A DNA stretch of 64,000 bases from Clostridium tepidiprofundi DSM 19306 (lineage in GTDB: Bacteria; Bacillota; Clostridia; Clostridiales; Clostridiaceae): NCBI RefSeq assembly GCF_001594005.1, contig NZ_LTBA01000007.1:1-64000 (forward strand), given 5' to 3'. Under the pieces are notes generated by a model that made no database searches, had not been told where the DNA came from, and was given only the letters and a program-made list of their open reading frames with translations. The first letter of the stretch is position 1. Every line of letters starts with the position of its first letter. The position numbers and the translations under genes are program-made. This document shows positions 52,721-61,527 of this stretch, in pieces.

Positions 52721-55012
52721 TTGTCTATAAATAAAAAAGAAATGGATTATGAAAAATATAATTTAGAAGATACTAAGTCTTGGATACGCAAACAAATAGA
52801 GATTAGAGATGAAAAATATAAGTATATTGAACAAAAAGTATCATCATTAAAAAAAGGTTCAAGAGGAACATATAATCAAGAACTGCAATTGGCATTGACA
52901 CGTCAAGAATTTGAGTTAAAGAATTTAAATAAATTTAGAGAATCAGAGAAATCACCTTATTTTGCAAGAATTGATTTTAAAGAAAAAAGAAGAGAATGTG
53001 AAGCATTATACATAGGTAAATTTGGATTGGGTGATGAGGATACATTTGATGAAAAAGTTGTAGATTGGAGAGCTCCTGTTGCTGATTTATATTATAGTGG
53101 AACACAGGGAAAGGTTTTTTATGAAGCTCCTAACGGTACAGTTGAAGGAGAATTATTACTAAAAAGAAAGTTCTTGATAAAAAATGGAGAGATTAAGGAT
53201 GCTTTCGATGAGGGCATAAATGAAGTAATTGTTAAGTCAGGCATTTTAGAAGAAGGAAATGAGCTTGTTGATGAATTTTTAAAAATAACTTTAGAAGAGA
53301 GTATAAGTAGTAAATTGAAAGATGTTGTTGCTACTATTCAAAAAGAACAAAATGATATCATAAGAGCTACCATGAATAAACCCATCATTGTTCAGGGATC
53401 TGCTGGTTCAGGGAAAACAACTATTGCATTGCATAGATTGGCATACCTACTCTATAGGTACAAAAATTTTTTGTCAGGTGAGGATATACTGGTAATTGCA
53501 CCAAATAAACTATTTTTGGACTACATATCAGAGGTGTTACCGAATTTAGGAGCTGATGAAGTTAAGCAAATAACGTTTGATGATATGTGCAGGAAAATAT
53601 TAAAGTTTAAACAGAAAATATATTCAAAAGATGTAAAGTTATCAGAAATACTTGAAAATAATTTAGATGAAAATGATATGAGTGTTAAATGTAGTAAACT
53701 TAAGGGAAGTATGTTTTTTAAGACGGTAATTGATAGATACGTAAAATACATTGAATTCTATGATTCAAAGGTTGAAGATTTGATGTATGATGAATTTGTA
53801 CTGTTTTCATCAAAAGAGATTAAAAGATTGTATTTGAGAGATATGAATCATCTTCCAATAAATAAAAGAAAAGAAGAAATAAAAAGGTACTTTAAAGGTA
53901 AAATAAAAAATAAATTAAGTGATGTTATGGAACAAATAGATAACTTCTATGATAGGAAAGTATCAGAAATCAAGAACAATATGGAAGATGGTAGTGAAAG
54001 GAGAAAAATACTTATTTCACTGTATGATGAAAGGGATAGCAAAAAAGAGAATTTAAAAAAGAATGCAAAAAAAAGAATAGATATATATTTTAAAGATTGG
54101 CTATTAAAAGATACAATTTCATTGTATTATGATATATTTAAAGATAAAGATGTGTTTGATAAGCTCACAGATGGCAGTATATCGGATTCATTATATGAAT
54201 TTTTAGTATATGAAATAAATAAAAACAAAGAAAATGGTATTGTTGATTCTGATGATTTAGTAGCAATGACATATTTAAAATTTAAGATTGATGGTATTGA
54301 TGATAAGATGAAATACAAGCATATTGTTATAGATGAAGCACAGGATTATAGTATTTTTCAATTTCAGTTAATCAACTTAATATCTCAAAATAATTCTATG
54401 ACTATAGTTGGAGATTTAGGACAAGGAATTTATACATATAAAGGATTAAGTGATTGGAATCAACTTGATAAATTTGTTTATGGTGGTAATTCATACTATG
54501 TACCATTAACACAAAGTTATCGTTCAACTGTTGAGATAATAGATTTTGCAAATAATATTTTAAAGAAGCAGCGAAACTATATAAAACCTGCTTTACCGGT
54601 TTTAAGACATGGTAAAGAGATAAATATAATAGAATATGAGAATGATATAGAATTTTCAAAAGAACTAAATAATATTATTAAAGAAGTGGAAAGTGAAGGA
54701 AAGAATAGTGTAGCTGTAATTGGGAAAACATATAATGAATGCAAGAAAATATATGATATTTTAAAAAAGCATAGTAATGTAAAATGGTATTTGGTAAAAG
54801 ATAATGATAACACAATTAAAATGGATAAAATAATAATACCGTCGTATTTGACAAAGGGATTGGAATTTGATTGTAGTGTTATTTTCAATTGTAATGATGA
54901 AAATTATGCTGATAATGAATTAGATAAAAAATTGCTATATGTTGCACTTACAAGAGCACTTCACTTAGAATATGTATTTTATAAAGGGAAAAAATCTAAA
55001 TTGCTTGATTAG
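52721..55012 (+). CDS. helD: HelD-like RNA polymerase-recycling helicase
   Basis: This 763-residue superfamily 1 ATPase of the HelD type removes stalled RNA polymerase from nucleic acid. An N-terminal antiparallel coiled coil (about 1-90) enters the secondary channel in characterised HelD. VVDWRAPVADLYYSGTQG, Walker A QGSAGSGKTTIALHRLAYLL (about 224), DEAQDYSIFQ, VGDLGQGIYTYKG and LLYVALTRAL follow in order. TTG 52721 is best placed after AAAGGATG; ATGs at 52712 and 52715 are too close to that site. The TAG stop shares its G with an antisense element A remnant. A small acidic protein gene follows. Confidence 0.92.
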   Translation: MSINKKEMDYEKYNLEDTKSWIRKQIEIRDEKYKYIEQKVSSLKKGSRGTYNQELQLALTRQEFELKNLNKFRESEKSPYFARIDFKEKRRECEALYIGKFGLGDEDTFDEKVVDWRAPVADLYYSGTQGKVFYEAPNGTVEGELLLKRKFLIKNGEIKDAFDEGINEVIVKSGILEEGNELVDEFLKITLEESISSKLKDVVATIQKEQNDIIRATMNKPIIVQGSAGSGKTTIALHRLAYLLYRYKNFLSGEDILVIAPNKLFLDYISEVLPNLGADEVKQITFDDMCRKILKFKQKIYSKDVKLSEILENNLDENDMSVKCSKLKGSMFFKTVIDRYVKYIEFYDSKVEDLMYDEFVLFSSKEIKRLYLRDMNHLPINKRKEEIKRYFKGKIKNKLSDVMEQIDNFYDRKVSEIKNNMEDGSERRKILISLYDERDSKKENLKKNAKKRIDIYFKDWLLKDTISLYYDIFKDKDVFDKLTDGSISDSLYEFLVYEINKNKENGIVDSDDLVAMTYLKFKIDGIDDKMKYKHIVIDEAQDYSIFQFQLINLISQNNSMTIVGDLGQGIYTYKGLSDWNQLDKFVYGGNSYYVPLTQSYRSTVEIIDFANNILKKQRNYIKPALPVLRHGKEINIIEYENDIEFSKELNNIIKEVESEGKNSVAVIGKTYNECKKIYDILKKHSNVKWYLVKDNDNTIKMDKIIIPSYLTKGLEFDCSVIFNCNDENYADNELDKKLLYVALTRALHLEYVFYKGKKSKLLD

Positions 55013-55074
55013 TGAACTCGTTTTGCTAAAGTAAAACATAGGGACTTTGGGTGGATTGAGGCCTTGTAGAATTG
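55012..55074 (-). repeat. Element A, copy 6 (63-bp internally deleted form)
   Basis: Reverse orientation: TTTAT flank (as ATAAA at 55075-55079), left end CAATTCTACAAG, right end GCAAAACGAGTTCAC intact, central hairpins replaced by a short unrelated stretch. The right end overlaps the helD stop codon. Confidence 0.78.
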
Positions 55075-55114
55075 ATAAAGTTAATGAAAACTATATGGAG
55101 GTAGAAGTGTAATT

Positions 55115-55510
55115 ATGATTGATAAACAAAGTATTATAAATTATATTGAAGAAAATGATTTGGAAGATGTAAAAGAATTAAAATCAAGTGATGAATTGGT
55201 TATTCTAAAGTTTGATTATGTATTTGATAAATTCGAAATTGAATCGGCTGAAGCATTTGCAGATGAAGAATGTACAGAAAAGCATTCAGAAGAATGGTAC
55301 TATGATTTTTATTTACCATATTTAAGTGATATTGCAATTGATAATGTAGAAGAAATTATTGAAGAATGTGTAGAAGATACGGATACTGAATATCAGCTTA
55401 TTGCTTTGGATTTAAGTCCTGAACAACAAGAAGAGAATACATTTATGGTTGCATTTTATCGTGAGGGTATTGATGTTGAATTGGAAGACTATTTAGTAGA
55501 AATAATTTAG
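55115..55510 (+). CDS. Small highly acidic protein
   Basis: This 131-residue soluble protein is very rich in Glu and Asp (for example NVEEIIEECVEDTDTEYQ). I recognise no family. GGAGGT lies 12 bases before the ATG, slightly long. It follows helD in the same direction after the element A remnant. Its acidity recalls RNA polymerase delta-type or DNA-mimic proteins, but that is only composition and neighbourhood. The TAG stop overlaps another element A fragment. Confidence 0.65.
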   Translation: MIDKQSIINYIEENDLEDVKELKSSDELVILKFDYVFDKFEIESAEAFADEECTEKHSEEWYYDFYLPYLSDIAIDNVEEIIEECVEDTDTEYQLIALDLSPEQQEENTFMVAFYREGIDVELEDYLVEII

Positions 55511-55542
55511 TGCAGTACATGGGTGGGAGTTTTGTAGAATTG
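55510..55542 (-). repeat. Element A, copy 7 (33-bp minimal fragment)
   Basis: Reverse orientation: ATAAA flank (55543-55547), then the left end read as CAATTCTACAAAACTCCCAC and a right end CTGCAC that overlaps the TAG stop of the acidic protein gene. It may be a solo left end plus short right end. Confidence 0.55.
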
Positions 55543-55560
55543 ATAAAGAGGAGTGATGAT

Positions 55561-56109
55561 ATGAAAACTTTAGTTTTATACGCTTCTCCACACAAAGATA
55601 GAAATACAGGAAAATTACTTGATAGTTTTTTAAAGGGATATAATAAAGATGTCGATATTATAGATTTGTATAATTTAAACATTAAACCATGTGTAGATTG
55701 TGGGTATTGCAAAGATAATGTTGGGCGATGTTTGATTGATGATGATATGATTGATATATATAGAAAAATAGAAAATAGCGACAATATTATTATAGCTGCA
55801 CCCATGTATTTTGGCATGATACCATCAGTATTAAAGCTAGTAATAGATAGAAGCCAAATGATTTGGAATAAAAAAAACAAATTTAAGATTAAATCAATTA
55901 GCAAAAAAAAGGGTGTACTGTTGTTCACAGCAGGTGCTGAGTGGAATGATATGTTTTTTGCTATGGAGCTTATTTGCAAATATTTTTTCAATACCATTGG
56001 TTGTGAAATAGTAACTAGAATTTATGCAAATAATACTGATGTTATAGATGTTGAACATAATTATAAATTACTTGAATATGCATTTAGAGAAGGAAAATGT
56101 TTTTGTTAA
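55561..56109 (+). CDS. Flavodoxin-fold NAD(P)H-dependent FMN reductase
   Basis: This 182-residue protein of the NADPH-dependent FMN reductase/iron-sulfur flavoprotein group has FMN phosphate loop YASPHKDRNTGKLL (about 7-20) and a cysteine cluster KPCVDCGYCKDNVGRC (about 42-57) that may bind an iron-sulfur cluster or a thiol redox pair. APMYFGMIPSVLKLVIDR (about 81) is the second flavin loop. ATG 55561 follows GAGGAG, which lies at the edge of the element A fragment. Electron partner unknown. Confidence 0.88.
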   Translation: MKTLVLYASPHKDRNTGKLLDSFLKGYNKDVDIIDLYNLNIKPCVDCGYCKDNVGRCLIDDDMIDIYRKIENSDNIIIAAPMYFGMIPSVLKLVIDRSQMIWNKKNKFKIKSISKKKGVLLFTAGAEWNDMFFAMELICKYFFNTIGCEIVTRIYANNTDVIDVEHNYKLLEYAFREGKCFC

Positions 56110-56118
56110 AATTTTCAT

Positions 56119-56146
56119 TTGATTTTTAGCTAAAAGATGATATAAT
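56119..56146 (+). promoter_or_regulatory. Promoter of the probable 6S RNA
   Basis: TTGATT (56119-56124), 16 bases, TATAAT (56141-56146); start expected near 56153. Confidence 0.6.
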
Positions 56147-56152
56147 AATTCT

Positions 56153-56350
56153 TGTAATAGTTTCTGAAGTGTTCGAGTTACTTATTATGCTCAACCGACA
56201 AAATGATTACGGGATTTTCAAAAGTTTTACCTATGTCATGCTCCGCTTTAATTATTTTGGGAGAAGACAGAAGTAAGATGAGAAAAACCCACCTGCTTGG
56301 ACGGCGGGCGTGAGCATATAAGGAGACGGCATTTTGGGGCTAATATTATG
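56153..56350 (+). ncRNA. ssrS: Probable 6S RNA
   Basis: 6S RNA mimics an open promoter and sequesters sigma-A RNA polymerase. This gene-free transcript of about 198 bases begins with a closing stem, TAGTTTC-(T)-GAAGTGTT (56158-56173), that pairs with GGCATTTTGGGGCTA (56328-56342). The central part has CATGCTCCGC (56238-56247) and CCACCTGCTTGGACGGCGGG (56289-56308) followed by TGAGCAT, as in clostridial 6S RNAs I recall. The GTTCG near the 5' end and GGCAT near the 3' end match the conserved closing-stem positions of E. coli 6S. It has its own promoter and terminator. Confidence 0.75.
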
Positions 56351-56360
56351 GTGAAGATTA

Positions 56361-56387
56361 AAGCTACTGAATATTCAGTAGCTTTTT
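56361..56387. terminator. Intrinsic terminator, 24-base palindrome
   Basis: AAGCTACTGAAT and ATTCAGTAGCTT, perfect, followed by TTT. Serves the 6S RNA rightward and probably the Spo0E-like gene leftward. Confidence 0.9.
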
Positions 56388-56395
56388 GGCTTTTC

Positions 56396-56602
56396 TTATG
56401 CAATTTTCTTTTTCAAATACATACAGTATTTTTTTGACTGAGATTGGACTATATACTTGTCCAATTTTTGACTAACAGCAATTACTACTTTATCAGTTGG
56501 TTTTTTAAATCTTAGCAATAAATAAAGAATTTGTTTGCTGAGTAAAATTTTGAGATTTAAAATCTCTTTGTGTAAAAATAATACTACCCTCTCCTTAATC
56601 AT
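56396..56602 (-). CDS. Spo0E-like aspartyl-phosphate phosphatase
   Basis: This 68-residue protein has two helices and the Spo0E signature as SQKLDKYI (about residues 44-51; family consensus SQELD). Spo0E proteins remove phosphate from Spo0A~P and delay sporulation. The N-terminal helix KEILNLKILLSKQILYLLL fits. ATG 56602 follows AGAGGG at a long spacing; ATG 56617 is an alternative. It supports a spore-forming host. The one change from SQELD (E to K) is within the variation seen in the family as I know it. Confidence 0.72.
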   Translation of the reverse strand: MIKERVVLFLHKEILNLKILLSKQILYLLLRFKKPTDKVVIAVSQKLDKYIVQSQSKKYCMYLKKKIA

Positions 56603-56736
56603 AATGGATCCCTCTCTCATAAAAAAATAAAATACTTTGTGTCTATATTCTACCAAAATTAAATCTATATGTTAAATTTTTTTTATGCTATTATATTACA
56701 TAAAATAACACATGACAACATATTTTACCAAAAAAG

Positions 56737-56790
56737 CGATAGCAGTTCTTGAAATGGAATAAAATTCCATGCCGCAAACTGTTGAAAAAA
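56737..56790 (+). other. Possible structured leader upstream of corA
   Basis: ATGGAAT (56754-56760) and ATTCCAT (56764-56770) form a hairpin inside CAGTT (56743-56747)/AACTG (56777-56781). It lies in the 350-base gap between the Spo0E-like gene and corA. It does not match the M-box magnesium riboswitch by eye. No other gene is visible in this gap. Confidence 0.3.
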
Positions 56791-56955
56791 GCCATTTGGA
56801 ATTATATGTAAATGACGAAAATAGTCTAAAATTTTTTATAAAATTTTAACATAACTGATAATAGAGTTACAATAATTGAATATATTCGTTTACTTATAAA
56901 CATAATATGAGTGTGGTTTTACAAATTGATAAATTATTTTGGCTGGTGGTTAATA

Positions 56956-57897
56956 ATGCAAGCATATGATATGATTAAGGATGAGTTTTATTTTCATACA
57001 GATTTTAAAATCGGTAAGAGCAATTATTGGATTATTGCTACACCTGATGAACTAAAAAAAATACAAGAAAATATTGGAATAATAAAATATACCAAAACTG
57101 ATTATGATAGTAAAATAAAACATCAATCAAGTATAAATTTTTTTGACGATTATTTGTTTTTATCATTAAATGTTCTCAATTTTGAAAACAATGTACTTAA
57201 AGCTAGTGATATAAAAATATTTCTATGTAGGAATTATATTTTAACAATTTATAAAGAGAACATTGATTTGCTTAATGAATTAATGAAGGATATTTCAAAT
57301 TCTCAAAATTGCTTTATACTGAAAAGTAAGCCTGAACCTAGCATAGTTCTCTATTATCTATTAGATAGAATAATAATTAGGAATTACGAAGTTATATCTA
57401 AATTAGAGTATCAAGCAGATAAAATAGAAATAAATATTTTGAAAAATCCCAGACATGAACAAATAGATCAGTTAATAACTTTAAGGAGACAGGTTTATAA
57501 GATAAAAAAATATTTAAATCCTTTAAGATACATTGGAGATGCATTAGTAAGTAATGAAAATTCTATAATAGAACAGTGTAATATTGTTTATTTCGAAAGT
57601 ATAAATAGTAAAATAGAAAAATTAATGATGGCACTTGAAGCACTTGTGCAAGATTTGGCGCTTGTTAGAGAGGCATTTGAATCGGAAATTGCAAATAAGA
57701 CAAATGAGTTGATGAAGATATTTACGCTTATTGCCACGATTTTTTTGCCATTGAATTTAATTACTAGTATGCATGGTATGAACTATGATAATATACCATT
57801 TTGTGATTTAAAGTATGGTTACTACATAATGATAGGTGTTATGTGTCTTATTGCATCTTCATTGGTGATTTTATTTAAAAAGAAAAAATGGCTATAG
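56956..57897 (+). CDS. corA: CorA-family Mg2+/divalent cation transporter
   Basis: This 313-residue CorA-type channel has a large cytoplasmic N-terminal domain (about 1-250), a long pore helix and two C-terminal membrane helices around the GMN signature (ITSMHGMNYDN, about 285). The family usually shows YGMNF; here it is HGMNY. ATG 56956 follows GGTGGT by six bases; an upstream frame to 56911 starts without a site. The substrate is probably Mg2+ but could be Co2+, Ni2+ or Zn2+. Confidence 0.9.
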   Translation: MQAYDMIKDEFYFHTDFKIGKSNYWIIATPDELKKIQENIGIIKYTKTDYDSKIKHQSSINFFDDYLFLSLNVLNFENNVLKASDIKIFLCRNYILTIYKENIDLLNELMKDISNSQNCFILKSKPEPSIVLYYLLDRIIIRNYEVISKLEYQADKIEINILKNPRHEQIDQLITLRRQVYKIKKYLNPLRYIGDALVSNENSIIEQCNIVYFESINSKIEKLMMALEALVQDLALVREAFESEIANKTNELMKIFTLIATIFLPLNLITSMHGMNYDNIPFCDLKYGYYIMIGVMCLIASSLVILFKKKKWL

Positions 57898-57931
57898 TTT
57901 GTATTTTATAAATATAATAAATATTCGTATA

Positions 57932-57960
57932 TTGAATTTTTTCTTGTAATCTAGTACAAT
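57932..57960 (+). promoter_or_regulatory. Promoter of the M18 aminopeptidase
   Basis: TTGAAT (57932-57937), 17 bases, TACAAT (57955-57960). Confidence 0.75.
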
Positions 57961-57993
57961 GTTTGTGAGAATACTTTTAGGAGGTCTAAATAT

Positions 57994-59415
57994 ATGACTG
58001 AAGAAAAGAAAAATAATAAAACAAATTTTGAAAAGAAATACGAACTAGCTTGGGATAAATATTCCAAAGAAGATTTAAAAAAGGTTTATGATTTATCAGA
58101 CGAGTACATAAACTTTATGTCAATTTGTAAGACTGAAAGGGAATGTGTAACGGAATTTATTAAACGTGCTGAAAAGTTTGGGTACAGAGATATCAATAGT
58201 GTTATTGCAGAAGGAAAAGGAGTAAAAGCAGGAGATAAGATTTATGCTAATTGTATGGGCAAAACTTTAGCTTTATTCTTAATTGGTTCTGAGCCAATTG
58301 AAAAAGGGCTAAAAATATTAGGTGCTCATGTTGACTCTCCAAGACTTGACCTTAAGCAAAATCCTCTTTACGAAGATTCTGATTTAGCATTATTAAAAAC
58401 TCATTATTATGGTGGAGTTAAGAAGTATCAGTGGGTAACAATTCCTCTTGCTATTCATGGTGTAGTAGTAAAGAAAGATGGTTCTATTGTTAATATAGTT
58501 ATTGGCGAAGATGAGAGTGAACCAGTTGTTGGAATTTCAGACTTATTGATTCACCTTTCAGCTGACCAAATGCAGAAGACATTAGCTAAGGGAATTGAAG
58601 GAGAAAGCTTAAATGTTTGTTTTGGAAGCTTGCCAATTGAAGATAAAGATGAAAAAGAGAGAGTTAAGAAGAATATTTTAAAATTAATGAATGACAAATA
58701 TGGTATAGTTGAAGAAGATTTTGTTTCAGCAGAATTAGAAGTTGTGCCTGCAGGAAGAGCTAGAAGCTATGGTTTAGATGGTTCAATGGTAATGGCTTAC
58801 GGACATGATGATAGAATATGTTCATATACATCTTTTGAGGCTATGATGACACTAAATAGTACAGATAAGACTTGTGTAACTTTATTAGTGGACAAGGAAG
58901 AAGTTGGAAGCATAGGTGCTACAGGTATGCAATCAAAATTCTTTGAGAATACAGTAGCAGAAATCATTAATCTAATGGGAGATTACAGCGACATAAAATT
59001 AAAGAGAGCACTTGCAAATTCTAAAATGCTTTCTTCTGATGTTAGTGCTGCATTCGATCCAAACTATCCATCTGTTATGGAAAAGAGAAATAGTGCATTC
59101 TTTGGTAAGGGTATAGTGTTTAATAAATATACTGGTGCTAGAGGAAAAGGTGGATGTAATGATGCTAACCCAGAGTTTATTGCTGAATTAAGAGCAATAA
59201 TGGAAAAACACAATGTTTCATGGCAGACAGCTGAGCTTGGTAAAGTAGACCAAGGAGGCGGTGGAACTATAGCTTACATTCTTGCTCAATATGGAATGCA
59301 AGTTATAGATTCTGGAGTTGCTCTTCATAACATGCATGCTCCATGGGAAATAGCAAGCAAAGCTGATATTTATGAAGCATATAGAGCATATAAAGCATTT
59401 TTAATAGAAGCATAA
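57994..59415 (+). CDS. M18-family aminopeptidase
   Basis: This 473-residue dizinc aminopeptidase removes N-terminal amino acids from peptides, usually acidic or neutral residues. Metal ligands are visible in ILGAHVDSPRLD, YGHDDRIC, DKEEVGSIGATG, SSDVSAAFDPN and LHNMHAPWEIASKAD. It is cytoplasmic, with no signal peptide. AGGAGGT precedes the ATG. It is monocistronic with its own promoter and terminator. Length matches the clostridial branch. Confidence 0.94.
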   Translation: MTEEKKNNKTNFEKKYELAWDKYSKEDLKKVYDLSDEYINFMSICKTERECVTEFIKRAEKFGYRDINSVIAEGKGVKAGDKIYANCMGKTLALFLIGSEPIEKGLKILGAHVDSPRLDLKQNPLYEDSDLALLKTHYYGGVKKYQWVTIPLAIHGVVVKKDGSIVNIVIGEDESEPVVGISDLLIHLSADQMQKTLAKGIEGESLNVCFGSLPIEDKDEKERVKKNILKLMNDKYGIVEEDFVSAELEVVPAGRARSYGLDGSMVMAYGHDDRICSYTSFEAMMTLNSTDKTCVTLLVDKEEVGSIGATGMQSKFFENTVAEIINLMGDYSDIKLKRALANSKMLSSDVSAAFDPNYPSVMEKRNSAFFGKGIVFNKYTGARGKGGCNDANPEFIAELRAIMEKHNVSWQTAELGKVDQGGGGTIAYILAQYGMQVIDSGVALHNMHAPWEIASKADIYEAYRAYKAFLIEA

Positions 59416-59420
59416 TAAAA

Positions 59421-59449
59421 AAAGCAGTGGGAAATCCCGCTGCTTTTTT
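59421..59449 (+). terminator. Terminator of the M18 aminopeptidase gene
   Basis: AAAGCAGTGGGA and TCCCGCTGCTTT (12 pairs, one G-T), loop AA, then a T-run. Confidence 0.93.
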
Positions 59450-59498
59450 AAATGACTTTTATATTAATATGTATTGATACTATTTTCAAGAGTAAAGA

Positions 59499-59526
59499 TT
59501 GAGTAAGATAAGTTTTTTGGTATAAT
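59499..59526 (+). promoter_or_regulatory. Promoter of the folate operon
   Basis: TTGAGT (59499-59504), 16 bases, TATAAT (59521-59526) with TGG before the -10 (extended -10). Confidence 0.7.
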
Positions 59527-59561
59527 GTTATTATGAATTTATAAAAGATTGAGGGATAAAA

Positions 59562-60176
59562 ATGTTTTTAATGATAGATAATTATGATTCTTTTGTGTAT
59601 AATCTTGTAAGGTACTTTGAAGAATTGAATGAAAGCATAATCGTTTTTAGGAATGATGAAATTACAATTGAACAAATAATTAAATTAGCACCTGAGGGTA
59701 TAATTATTTCGCCTGGACCTAAGTCACCTAAAGAATCAGGAATATGTTTGGATGTAATAAATCAATTTAAAGGTAAAATACCTATTTTAGGGATATGTTT
59801 AGGTCATCAAGCAATAGGATACTCGTTTGGAGCAAAAATTGTTAAAGGAAATCAACCTGTACACGGTAAGGTTTCATATGTTTATCACAATAAAAAGGGT
59901 GTATTTAATAAGTTAAAATCACCTTTAAAAGTAACAAGATATCATTCATTGGTGATTGATAAAAACGATTTACCATATTGTTTAGAAATTACATCACAAA
60001 CTTATGATGGTGTTATTATGGGAATTAGACACAATGAATACTTTATTGAAGGAGTACAATTTCATCCAGAAGCTGTATTAACAGAGTATGGACATGAAAT
60101 GCTTAGTAATTTTATTCATGAAGCCAAAGAATTTAATAAAAAACTGAGGTGGAAATATGGAAGTAATCATAAATAA
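59562..60176 (+). CDS. pabA: Aminodeoxychorismate synthase glutaminase subunit
   Basis: This 204-residue class I glutamine amidotransferase supplies ammonia to PabB. Opening MIDNYDSFVYNLVRYFEEL, oxyanion loop SPGPKSPKESG, nucleophile C79 in LGICLGHQAIG, and H/E in VQFHPEAVLTEYG. It may also serve TrpE if no separate TrpG exists. It overlaps pabB by 20 bases, so the subunits are coupled. Confidence 0.94.
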   Translation: MFLMIDNYDSFVYNLVRYFEELNESIIVFRNDEITIEQIIKLAPEGIIISPGPKSPKESGICLDVINQFKGKIPILGICLGHQAIGYSFGAKIVKGNQPVHGKVSYVYHNKKGVFNKLKSPLKVTRYHSLVIDKNDLPYCLEITSQTYDGVIMGIRHNEYFIEGVQFHPEAVLTEYGHEMLSNFIHEAKEFNKKLRWKYGSNHK

Positions 60177-61527
60177 AGTTAATACCGATTTGGATGGATT
60201 TGATATATATAGTTTATTTAAAAATGAGAAAAATTCTGCTATATTAGATAGTGCAAAATATGGAGATGGACTTGGAAGATATTCATTCATAGGAATTAAT
60301 TCATTCTTGAATGTTAAGTCTTATGGGAAAAAATGTTGGATTAATGGGCAGTTTCAAGAAAAAGATGTTTTTCAGTGTTTAAAAGATATATTGAAAAATT
60401 ATAAAATAATAAATGAAACTGATTTACCATTTATAAGTGGAGGAATAGGATACTTCTCATATGATTTAGGAAGGGAAATTGAAGTGATTCCTAATACAGC
60501 ACTTGAAGATATTGTTATTCCTCATTGTTACTATAATTTTTATGATAACATTATTATTTTTGATAATCAATTGAAAGAAACTTATATTACAGCATTAGGT
60601 ATACTAAAAGATAAATATGAAAGCATAGCCGAAATAGAAGAAAAAATTAAGCATGGTAAAAAAGTAGAATATGATAAAGAAAAACATGAAAGAAAAATCG
60701 ATATTTATAAAAAAGCTTTTAATTCTAATTTTACTAAAGAAGAATACATAAAATCAGTTGAGAAGGTCAGAGAATACATTAGAACAGGGGATGTTTATAT
60801 AACAAATTTAACACAGCGTTTTTGGTGTAACACAGAAAAGAAACCATATGAAGTATATAAAAAGTTACGATATATAAATCCAGCACCTTTTGCTGCATTT
60901 ATTAACTGTGATGATTTTACAATAATATCTTCTTCACCAGAAAGGTTTCTAAGTATTAGAAATGATATAGTAGAAACAAGACCAATTAAAGGAACAAGAC
61001 CTAGAGGGGATAACGTTTATGAAGATGAAAACAACAAGAAAGAACTCCTAAATAGTGAAAAAGATAAATCAGAACTTTTAATGATTGTAGACCTTGAAAG
61101 AAATGATTTAAGTAAAGTATGTATACCTAATTCTGTAAGAGCAACTGAACTTTTTAAGCTTGAAGAATACAGCACGGTATTTCATTTAGTTTCCACAATA
61201 GTAGGTGAAATCAAAGAAGAACACAACTGTATTGATTGTATTAAGGCTTGTTTTCCAGGAGGTTCTATAACTGGAGCTCCTAAAATACGTTCTATGGAAA
61301 TAATTGAAGAGTTAGAAGGAATAAGAAGAAATGTTTATACAGGTGCTATTGGGTATATAGGGTTTGACGAGAGTGTGGATTTAAATATTGTGATTAGAAC
61401 AATACTCATGAAGGAGAGGAAAGCTTATTTTGGTGTTGGTGGAGGAATAACTTGGGAGTCAAATAGTATTTCAGAATATGAAGAAACACTAGATAAAGCA
61501 AAGGCTTTAATGGAGGCGCTTAGCTAA
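60157..61527 (+). CDS. pabB: Aminodeoxychorismate synthase component I
   Basis: This 456-residue enzyme adds ammonia to chorismate to form 4-amino-4-deoxychorismate. The active-site motif ETRPIKGTRPRG contains lysine, the PabB hallmark (anthranilate synthase has PIAGT). SSSPERFLSI, DLERNDLSKV, FPGGSITGAPKIRSMEIIEE and GAIGYIGFD are conserved chorismate-binding elements. ATG 60157 follows GAGGTGG. Stop overlaps the pabC start (TAATG). Confidence 0.96.
   Translation: MEVIINKVNTDLDGFDIYSLFKNEKNSAILDSAKYGDGLGRYSFIGINSFLNVKSYGKKCWINGQFQEKDVFQCLKDILKNYKIINETDLPFISGGIGYFSYDLGREIEVIPNTALEDIVIPHCYYNFYDNIIIFDNQLKETYITALGILKDKYESIAEIEEKIKHGKKVEYDKEKHERKIDIYKKAFNSNFTKEEYIKSVEKVREYIRTGDVYITNLTQRFWCNTEKKPYEVYKKLRYINPAPFAAFINCDDFTIISSSPERFLSIRNDIVETRPIKGTRPRGDNVYEDENNKKELLNSEKDKSELLMIVDLERNDLSKVCIPNSVRATELFKLEEYSTVFHLVSTIVGEIKEEHNCIDCIKACFPGGSITGAPKIRSMEIIEELEGIRRNVYTGAIGYIGFDESVDLNIVIRTILMKERKAYFGVGGGITWESNSISEYEETLDKAKALMEALS

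Noticed and set aside
56603-56955. M-box (ykoK) magnesium riboswitch upstream of corA
   Set aside because: The conserved M-box core is not visible; only simple hairpins are seen.
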